Source of the DNA: 66-474 sp036759545
Lineage (GTDB): Bacteria > Pseudomonadota > Gammaproteobacteria > Xanthomonadales > Rhodanobacteraceae
NCBI GenBank assembly: GCA_036759545.1
Contig: DAIOUL010000021.1
Coordinates: 1-35,087 of the forward strand
DNA: 35,087 nucleotides
Reading direction: 5' to 3'
Of the stretch, positions 29,699-35,087 are shown piece after piece (position 1 is the stretch's first letter; every line of letters starts with the position of its first letter). A program made the translations under genes and the position numbers. The notes under the pieces were generated by a model. The model worked only from the letters and a program-made list of their open reading frames with translations. It searched no databases and was not told where the DNA came from.

Positions 29699-30556
29699 AT
29701 GCGCAAGCTTGTTTTGCCGTTGGCAATCGCCGCACTCCTGCTCGGTGCCTGCAACGGACAATCCAATAACCAGAACAGCAACGCCGGCCCGGCTCCGTCC
29801 GAACAGCAGGCCCCGGCACCGAGTGCGGTAACGGGCACGGTCACGCTGGCCGACCAGAGCGTGCAGGTGACGCCGCAAGCCAAGCTCGAACTGACATTGA
29901 TGGATGTCACACAGCAGCCGGGCGTGCCGGTGAACAGCCAGTCTTTCGCGCCGCCGCAGATACCGCAGAAATTCGAGATCAGCTTCGATCCCAAGCAGAT
30001 CAAGGCGACCGACATCTATGTGCTGCAGGCGAAGATGGAAAACGACGGCCGCGTGTATTCGACCACGCTGCAGACTCCGGTGCTGACCCACGGCGCGCCC
30101 GCGAACGTCAATCTGCAACTCGTCGCCGAGCCCACGGCGGCCGACAAGATGCTGTCGGATTTCAAGACCATGCAAAGCCGCATTGGCGGCATGAAGATGA
30201 CGCAAGGCACGGCTTCCAACGATCAGGCCTCGCGCGGCTGGCAGGTGTTCTCCGACAAGGACGGTGTGGAGTTCATCCGCGAGCTGGTGGACAAGGGCGA
30301 CAAGGGCAATTACACCAGCACCGACTACGCCTACCAGAACGGCAATCCCTGGGTAGTGGTGCAGGAGACCAGCCCGAAAAAGGGCGCGCCGATCAGTTCA
30401 ACCGACCGCGCCGGCTGGGACCAGAATGGCGAGCTGGTGTTGAAGCAGCACGAGGAGAACGGCAAGGTCAGCGAACTCTCGCACGACGCCGCCAGCGCAC
30501 TGCACGACCAGGCCGAGGCGCTCTACAAGAAGTTCAACAAAAAGCCGAAGCACTGA
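29699..30556 (+). CDS. YbaY-domain lipoprotein with extra C-terminal domain
   Basis: 285 residues. A lipoprotein signal (MRKLVLPLAIAALLLGAC) has lipobox LGAC with Cys18, followed by a Gln/Asn/Pro-rich linker (19-43). Residues about 44-145 match the YbaY/YscW beta-sandwich lipoprotein domain (AVTGTVTLADQ, LELTLMDVTQQ, FEISFDPKQI, YSTTLQTPVLT). The remainder (about 150-285) is not recognised; it is charged and ends KKFNKKPKH. The protein is probably anchored in the outer membrane facing the periplasm. In YbaY-like proteins the role is unclear; the related YscW is a secretin pilotin. ATG at 29699 is well placed. A strong terminator follows at 30580. Confidence 0.85.
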   Translation: MRKLVLPLAIAALLLGACNGQSNNQNSNAGPAPSEQQAPAPSAVTGTVTLADQSVQVTPQAKLELTLMDVTQQPGVPVNSQSFAPPQIPQKFEISFDPKQIKATDIYVLQAKMENDGRVYSTTLQTPVLTHGAPANVNLQLVAEPTAADKMLSDFKTMQSRIGGMKMTQGTASNDQASRGWQVFSDKDGVEFIRELVDKGDKGNYTSTDYAYQNGNPWVVVQETSPKKGAPISSTDRAGWDQNGELVLKQHEENGKVSELSHDAASALHDQAEALYKKFNKKPKH

Positions 30557-30579
30557 TGCGTCGTTGCAGTGTCGTAGAA

Positions 30580-30607
30580 AAAAAGCCGCGCTGATGCGCG
30601 GCTTTTT
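30580..30607. terminator. Bidirectional intrinsic terminator after the lipoprotein gene
   Basis: AAAAAGCCGCG (30580-30590) pairs perfectly with CGCGGCTTTTT (30597-30607) around a CTGATG loop, giving a GC stem and a T-tract on each strand. It lies 24 bp after the lipoprotein stop codon. Confidence 0.93.
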
Positions 30608-30623
30608 GTTTGCAGAATTTCAT

Positions 30624-30877
30624 TCGTCATTCCGGGGAAAGCCGGACAAATTCGTCTGGAACGAATTTGAACAACCGAAGGTTGGCCCGCAGGGCAAAGT
30701 CCATGGATGGACTTTGTAATCCAGTTTTTGGCTTTTTGTCCAAGTCGAAAAGCTGGATTACTCGCGCCGTCCGTGGCGCTCGCCCTTCGGGCCGCCTTCG
30801 GCGTTCGCGTTTGCAATCCTGCAAACGCAGTCCGGGTTCTGCGCCGGACTTCGTCCGACGCAGCCCCGGAATGACGA
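30624..30877. mobile_element. 254-bp MITE-like structured element with 14-bp inverted ends
   Basis: Ends are perfect inverted repeats, TCGTCATTCCGGGG (30624-30637) and its complement (30864-30877). Inside, nearly all sequence falls into hairpins: 30647-30655/30661-30669 (9 bp), 30672-30676/30680-30684, 30685-30688/30692-30695, 30695-30703/30708-30716 (9 bp), 30717-30729/30748-30760 (13 bp, one wobble), 30764-30768/30775-30779, 30782-30785/30789-30792, 30793-30796/30800-30803, 30807-30815/30820-30828 (9 bp), and 30839-30849/30853-30863 (one mismatch). It has no coding capacity of its own; the open frame through it has no family character. It lies between convergent genes. Related genomes carry CATTCC-ended repeats of similar style, but I cannot confirm copies. 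No target-site duplication was clear. Confidence 0.7.
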
Positions 30878-30909
30878 GCTTGTTATGTTCTTTCGGTCAT
30901 GACCACGGA

Positions 30910-30925
30910 TCAAAACCTCAGCTTC
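30910..30925 (-). other. Second copy of the barrel C-terminal codons (KLRF-stop) after the autotransporter gene
   Basis: Sixteen bases ending at 30910 on the minus strand match the last sixteen bases of the GDSL gene (30948-30963) at 14 positions; both read A-A-G-C-T-G-A-G, then Phe and TGA. With the CTG before it, the copy would encode Leu-Lys-Leu-Arg-Phe-stop, a normal outer-membrane C-terminal strand, but in another frame from the gene. It may be a scar of a lost or exchanged 3' end, or chance. Confidence 0.4.
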
Positions 30926-30947
30926 AGTCCTGAGCTCTGAGTGCGCT

Positions 30948-32810
30948 TCAGAATCTCAGCTTCCCGCCCAAGTTCACGCTGTTGACGCGCTGGTTGCTGT
31001 CGGAAAAGCGGCCGTCGTAGCTGGCCCACATCGAGAAGGACGGGTTGAAATCGGCGGCGAGTCCGACGCCCGCGCTGCCCCAGGTCTTGTCAGGAGCAAA
31101 ACCAGGCATCGCGAAAGTGCCCGGCATGTCGACGAGGCCGGCGCGCACGTCTTGCGGGTCCGCCTTGCTGTCGTGATTCCAGGCGAGTTGCGCGTATGGG
31201 TGCAGCGCTGTCTCTCCCGCCTGCCAATTGCCGATCAACTGCCAGCCCAAGGTTGCGACCATCGCTTCGCGTTCCTGTCGTTGAAAAGTCATCGCCGTGC
31301 TGTCGCCGCCGTTCTCGTCGAATCCGCTGACGCGCACGCGCTGGTATCCCACGTCCGCGAACGGTCCGGTGCGCAGCGCGTCAGTACCGAACAACCAGCC
31401 GCCGGTCAACGTGAGCGCGATGTGCGAACCGGATGTGGAGCCGCTTTCGATCCGGGTCGTCGGACCCAATACGATGGCGCGCTCGACATCGTGGAACTGC
31501 AGCGTGCCGGCGCTGCCGATGGCGCCCAGATAGCTGCCGCCCTGCCAGTCATACATCACATAGGCCGAACTCAACAGTTCGTCCAGTTTGAAGCCGCCGC
31601 CGTTGTCGAAGCCGGCGTTGTCGTGCGATAAAGTAGTGGCAAGCCCCAGCGACAGATGATCGCTGGTGCGCACGTTGCCTCCCAGGGTCAAGGTGTTGAA
31701 ATGACCTTCGGACGCTGGCGTGTTCATGGTTGCGTCGATTTTCTGCTGGCTATAGCTGTAGTCGGCGAAACCATGCGGCGTGCCATCCGCAGGCGCACCG
31801 AATTGCGCCATGGCCTGGTTGCGCAGACTGCGTGCCACCGCATCGCTCACCTGCAGCGGCGCTTCGGGCAGCAGCGATTGCTGCCCCGGTGCCTGGATCA
31901 CCGACACGACGTATTCGCCCAGCAGCGCATCCGCCGCAGTGGTGGGATGCACGCCATCGGCGAACAACCAGGTCTGGTCGGTTCCGGGAGCGTAGGTGTA
32001 CGGCAGGCCGGACCCCTGCGGGCCGCACAACAGCGAAGTGGAAGTCAGCCCGCACGCCGCATCGGTGACATTGGTGAAACCGTAGCGCGCCGGATCGGCG
32101 ATCACTTCGTGCAGCAAACCGAACGTGTCGATCGGGATGATGTCCACGCCGGTTTGCGCCAGACCCGCATTCAACGTGCTGTTGTAGATGATCGACAGTC
32201 CCGTGCCTTGCGCGCTGGCGGTGGGGCCCTGCGCGAGTGACGAAGGCGTCTGACCGATGTCCGGCAGGTTGAACACGATTACGCGCTTGGCGCCGGCCTG
32301 GCCGAGTTCCGCGATCAGGCCGAGCTCGGTTTGCGCCGCCGCCTGCAGGTTTGCCTGCAATTGCGCCTGCGTGATCGCACCGCTCTGATAGAGGAAGACG
32401 TTGTAGAAGACATCGTTGGCGCCGCCCCACATCGAATACAGCGCGTTCGGGTCGGCTTTGCCGCCGGTGGCGGTGAGATACATCTGTATCTGCTGCGAAA
32501 GCAACGGAACCGTCGGCGGCGTGCCGGGCGAGTTGTTGAGGATGCCGGCGCCGCCAAAGGCGAAATCGGTACCGCCCAGCAGCGACGGCGTGAGGGTAAT
32601 GCCGTAGTAGTCCGATACGTTCTCGATCGCCACCAATCCGGGATTGGTGGTGAAGCGCGTGGGCGCAAATGGCAGTCCTTCCGCGTACGACAGATTCCCG
32701 TTGTCGCTCAGGCTGTCGCCGAACACGATTACGTTGTCGAATTGCGCGGCAGCGGCGCCGCCGGAAATGGCCAGCGCGAGCGCGCCGGCGAGGATGCGGA
32801 TACACGACAT
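30948..32810 (-). CDS. GDSL esterase/lipase autotransporter (EstA-like)
   Basis: 620 residues. The signal peptide is about 1-22 (ISGGAAAA). The passenger (23 to about 320) is a GDSL/SGNH hydrolase: block I VFGDSLSDNG with Ser33, block II around FAFGGAG (Gly86/87), block III MWGGAND with Asn132, and block V DGVHPT with Asp285 and His288. Residues from about 345 to 620 form an autotransporter beta-barrel with alternating hydrophobic strands, ending LGGKLRF with C-terminal Phe. It should display an esterase on the cell surface, as EstA of Pseudomonas does. ATG at 32810 has GGGGAAAG about five bases upstream. The gene is downstream of mnmG on the same strand, separated by a repeat-containing gap of 154 bp. 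Confidence 0.94.
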   Translation of the reverse strand: MSCIRILAGALALAISGGAAAAQFDNVIVFGDSLSDNGNLSYAEGLPFAPTRFTTNPGLVAIENVSDYYGITLTPSLLGGTDFAFGGAGILNNSPGTPPTVPLLSQQIQMYLTATGGKADPNALYSMWGGANDVFYNVFLYQSGAITQAQLQANLQAAAQTELGLIAELGQAGAKRVIVFNLPDIGQTPSSLAQGPTASAQGTGLSIIYNSTLNAGLAQTGVDIIPIDTFGLLHEVIADPARYGFTNVTDAACGLTSTSLLCGPQGSGLPYTYAPGTDQTWLFADGVHPTTAADALLGEYVVSVIQAPGQQSLLPEAPLQVSDAVARSLRNQAMAQFGAPADGTPHGFADYSYSQQKIDATMNTPASEGHFNTLTLGGNVRTSDHLSLGLATTLSHDNAGFDNGGGFKLDELLSSAYVMYDWQGGSYLGAIGSAGTLQFHDVERAIVLGPTTRIESGSTSGSHIALTLTGGWLFGTDALRTGPFADVGYQRVRVSGFDENGGDSTAMTFQRQEREAMVATLGWQLIGNWQAGETALHPYAQLAWNHDSKADPQDVRAGLVDMPGTFAMPGFAPDKTWGSAGVGLAADFNPSFSMWASYDGRFSDSNQRVNSVNLGGKLRF

Positions 32811-32900
32811 GATTCTTTCCCCACAGCCGGAAAAGGGCGGGGCTAGATTAATACAGGCGTTTGAATTGGGCTATTCACTCCTTCTCCTTCAAGGAGGGCT

Positions 32901-32922
32901 TGCAGGAGCCGGCCTTTCGGCA
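32901..32922 (+). repeat. Diverged REP-like partner, opposite to copy 2
   Basis: The unit starts TGCAGGAGCCGG and has a 4-bp stem, GCCG (32908-32911) with CGGC (32918-32921). It resembles the GTAGGAGCG head with changes and faces copy 2 (32947-32968) in inverted orientation 24 bp away, the pairing seen in BIME-type arrangements. Similarity is limited. Confidence 0.4.
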
Positions 32923-32946
32923 CCATCACGTCGCGACATCTTCATT

Positions 32947-32968
32947 TCGCGCGCAGGCGCGCTCCTAC
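32947..32968 (-). repeat. GTAG-headed REP-like palindrome, copy 2 (contains the mnmG stop)
   Basis: On the minus strand the unit starts GTAGGAGCG at 32968 and has a 6-bp stem, GCGCGC (32962-32957) with GCGCGC (32954-32949). It equals copy 1 (2402-2423) except for one base pair that is exchanged on both sides of the stem. The TAG at 32967-32965 is the stop codon of mnmG. Confidence 0.8.
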
Positions 32969-34839
32969 GCCGCTGTACGCTTGCGCCGCAAATGCACCAG
33001 CAGCAGCGAAATCGCCGCCGGGGTGATGCCGCTGATCCGCTGTGCCTGGCCGATCGTCGCGGGCTGCACGCGTTTCAATTTGGAAAGTGCTTCGGCGGAC
33101 AGTCCGCGCACGGCGTCGTAGTCGAATCCTTGCGGGATCGCGGTCGTTTCGTGCCGCTGCGCGCGTTCGATCTCCTCCCGCTGGCGTTCGAGATAGCCTG
33201 CGTACTTCGCCTGCACCTCGACCTGCAAGGCCGCGTTCTCGTCGTCGAGCGCCGGACCGAAGCCCTCGATCGCGGTGAGCCTGCCGTAGTCCAGTTCCGG
33301 GCGGCGCAGCAGTTCCAGCGCATTGCATTCGCGGCTGAGCGCGATCGCGAGCGGCGACTCCGCAAGCGCGACGCCTCGCGCGGTGTTCGGTGCGACGTGC
33401 AATTCGCGCAGGCGCTGCGTTTCGCGTTCCACCGCCTCGCGCTTGCGGCACAACCCGTCGTAGCGTTCGCGCGGCACCAGCCCCAGCTCAAAACCCTTTT
33501 CGGTCAAACGCAGATCCGCGTTGTCCTCGCGCAAATGCAAACGATATTCCGCGCGCGAGGTGAACATTCGATAGGGTTCGAGGGTGCCGTTGGCAGTCAG
33601 ATCATCCACCAGCACGCCGATGTAGGCCTCGTCCCGGCGCGGCCACCAGGGCGTCTGATCCTTCGTCGCGCGCGCGGCATTCAAGCCCGCGAGCAAGCCT
33701 TGCGCGGCGGCTTCCTCGTAGCCGGTGGTGCCGTTGATCTGCCCGGCGAAATACAAACCCTGGATCGCCTTGGTTTCCAGCCACGGATGCAGCCCGCGAG
33801 GATCGAAGTAGTCGTACTCGATCGCATAGCCCGGGCGCGTGATGTGCGCGTGCTCGAAGCCGCGGATCGAATGCACCAGTTCTTCCTGCACATCGAACGG
33901 CAGCGAGGTGGAGATGCCATTCGGATAGATCTCCGTTGTTTCCAGCCCTTCCGGTTCGATGAAGATCTGGTGCGACGCCTTCTCCGCGAAGCGCACCACC
34001 TTGTCCTCGATCGATGGGCAATAGCGCGGACCGGCGCCTTCGATCTTGCCGGTGTAGAGCGGCGAGCGATCCAGCGCGGCGCGGATGATTTCGTGGCTGC
34101 GTTCGGAGGTGTGCGTGATCCAGCACGACACCTGGCGAGGATGTTCGTCGCGTGAACCGAGGTAGGAAAACACCGGCGCGGGATCATCGCCGCGCTGCTC
34201 GGTGAACATCGAATAATCGATGCTGCGGCCGTCGATGCGCGGCGGCGTGCCGGTCTTCAGGCGATCCGCGCCCAGCGGCAATTCGCGCAATCGTTGCGCA
34301 AGCGCGGTCGCCGGCGGATCGCCCGCGCGGCCGGCGGAATAGTTCGCGAAGCCGATATGGATCTTGCCGGAGAGGAAGGTGCCGGTGGTCAGCACCACGC
34401 TATGGGCGAGCAACTGCAGGCCCATCTGCGTGACGACGCCGACGGCCCGGCCGTTTTCGATAAGCAAGTCATCGACAGCCTGCTGGAACACGTGCAGGTT
34501 GGACTGCGTTTCGACCATGCGGCGAATCGCCGCGCGGTACAGCGCTCGATCGGCCTGGCATCGCGTGGCACGCACCGCCGGGCCCTTGGAAGCGTTCAAG
34601 GTGCGCCACTGGATGCCGGCGCGATCTGCAGCGATCGCCATCGCGCCGCCCAGCGCATCGATCTCCTTGACCAGATGCCCCTTGCCGATCCCTCCAATCG
34701 CCGGGTTGCAGCTCATCGCGCCGATGGTTTCGACGTTGTGCGTCAGCAACAGCGTGCGCACGCCGCAGCGCGCGGCCGCCAGCGCGGCTTCGGTGCCGGC
34801 GTGACCACCCCCGACGACGATGACATCGTAAAAATTCAT
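32965..34839 (-). CDS. mnmG: tRNA uridine-5-carboxymethylaminomethyl modification enzyme, FAD subunit
   Basis: 624 residues (E. coli GidA 629). With MnmE it installs the cmnm5 group on U34 of certain tRNAs, using FAD and a folate. Seen are the N-terminal Rossmann loop DVIVVGGGHAGTEAA, the ETIGAMSCNPAIGGIGKGHLV block, TLNASKGPAVRATRCQADR, VLTTGTFLSGKIHIG, GLYFAGQINGTTGYEEAAAQG and the C-terminal MnmE-binding helical domain ending GITPAAISLLLVHLRRKRTAA. ATG at 34839 fits the family. The TAG stop codon is supplied by a GTAG-headed palindrome. mnmE is not in the window. Confidence 0.97.
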   Translation of the reverse strand: MNFYDVIVVGGGHAGTEAALAAARCGVRTLLLTHNVETIGAMSCNPAIGGIGKGHLVKEIDALGGAMAIAADRAGIQWRTLNASKGPAVRATRCQADRALYRAAIRRMVETQSNLHVFQQAVDDLLIENGRAVGVVTQMGLQLLAHSVVLTTGTFLSGKIHIGFANYSAGRAGDPPATALAQRLRELPLGADRLKTGTPPRIDGRSIDYSMFTEQRGDDPAPVFSYLGSRDEHPRQVSCWITHTSERSHEIIRAALDRSPLYTGKIEGAGPRYCPSIEDKVVRFAEKASHQIFIEPEGLETTEIYPNGISTSLPFDVQEELVHSIRGFEHAHITRPGYAIEYDYFDPRGLHPWLETKAIQGLYFAGQINGTTGYEEAAAQGLLAGLNAARATKDQTPWWPRRDEAYIGVLVDDLTANGTLEPYRMFTSRAEYRLHLREDNADLRLTEKGFELGLVPRERYDGLCRKREAVERETQRLRELHVAPNTARGVALAESPLAIALSRECNALELLRRPELDYGRLTAIEGFGPALDDENAALQVEVQAKYAGYLERQREEIERAQRHETTAIPQGFDYDAVRGLSAEALSKLKRVQPATIGQAQRISGITPAAISLLLVHLRRKRTAA

Positions 34840-35087
34840 CGCGCCATTTTAGCCGAGGCTTGCTGGACCCAGCTTTGGCACGCGCCCTGCATCCTACTTT
34901 CGCGCAACTCCCGCCGGCGCATGTAGCGTTTACGCGAGCGCGCTTAGATCGGAGGTCAGGGGCCGATCGCGCGCCGGCGGGAGACGCACTGAACGGTGTC
35001 GGGCAGCTTCCGAAAAGGACTGGCGCCCGGCGGTCGTCAGGAACAGGGGGAATCCAAGAAGACCGTGTGCCGGGCGCCAGAAGCGTG
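34840..35087. other. Non-coding region with two long perfect stems upstream of mnmG (runs off window)
   Basis: No gene, tRNA or rRNA is recognised. Stem 1: CTCCCGCCGGCGC (34908-34920) pairs with 34971-34983, enclosing GCGCGC-TTA-GATCGG (34938-34952) with CCGATCGCGCGC (34963-34974) as a competing or nested stem around AGGTCAGGGG. Stem 2: CTGGCGCCCGGC (35020-35031) pairs perfectly with 35069-35080 around a 37-base loop that also contains GGTC/GACC. On the minus strand this would be the mnmG leader; alternatively it is part of a separate RNA or the 3' region of a gene outside the window. It does not match 6S, 4.5S or tmRNA consensus as far as I can recall them. Confidence 0.5.

Noticed and set aside
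30610..30933. 107-codon open frame through the structured element
   Set aside because: Its translation (RHSGESR, ARRAKSMDG) simply reads through the hairpins. Such frames are often annotated wrongly over repeats; no start signal or conserved domain.
35020..35080. 4.5S, 6S or tmRNA gene at the right edge
   Set aside because: A stem and GTGTGCCGGG stretch recall 4.5S RNA, but the conserved GGAA tetraloop with the GCAGCC side is missing and the long double-stranded form of 6S is not seen.

Overview
The window looks like chromosomal DNA of a GC-rich gammaproteobacterium of the Xanthomonadales, probably the Rhodanobacteraceae or Xanthomonadaceae. Pointers are a XanB2-type chorismatase beside an acyl carrier protein (xanthomonadin / aryl-polyene type pigment genes), two-subunit glyQ/glyS, the tyrS | M23 peptidase | anmK arrangement, TPR-sulfotransferases facing a TonB receptor, an EstA-like autotransporter esterase, and short palindromes headed by GTAG as in Stenotrophomonas. 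There is no prophage, insertion sequence, CRISPR array, tRNA or rRNA. I call 27 protein genes, one of them cut by the left edge. The window is mostly housekeeping; the unusual material is mainly intergenic.

Layout. 1-905: end of the ATP synthase operon (atpD 3' end, atpC), with a heptad-repeat element between the two genes and a terminator after atpC. 1038-3903: glmU, then convergent xanB2 and a divergent acyl carrier protein. 3908-7518: a DUF4124 secreted protein and pyrE on the minus strand, a heptad element filling the pyrE/xth divergent gap, then xth-ampG. 7664-11949: a small ribbon-helix-helix-like protein, anmK and an M23 peptidase on the minus strand, divergent tyrS. With ampG this makes a murein turnover and recycling neighbourhood. 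12012-16655: a secreted protein of unknown function, divergent from a winged-helix/STAND-ATPase regulator, which runs into an FAD oxidoreductase. 16822-20069: rhomboid protease, class I glutamine amidotransferase, GspE/PilB-family ATPase. 20126-26324: glyQ-glyS followed without a gap by two paralogous TPR-sulfotransferases, the first with a degraded active site. 26372-29239: a large TonB-dependent receptor with a Gln/Thr-rich N-terminal linker. 29699-30556: a YbaY-domain lipoprotein. 30624-30877: a 254-bp non-coding element with 14-bp inverted ends and about ten internal hairpins. 30948-34839: GDSL autotransporter and mnmG. 34840-35087: non-coding DNA with two long perfect stems.

Main points for a second look: (1) two intergenic elements of unrelated sequence share one plan (7-bp tandem repeats, central hairpin, the same 7-bp repeats inverted), and one of them runs almost to the start codons of both pyrE and xth, leaving neither with a Shine-Dalgarno; (2) glmU and mnmG both use the TAG inside a GTAG-headed palindrome as their stop codon, and the two palindromes differ only by one compensated base pair; (3) a fully structured MITE-like element lies between convergent genes; (4) a pseudo-enzyme/enzyme pair of TPR-sulfotransferases is coupled to glyQS and faces a TonB receptor.
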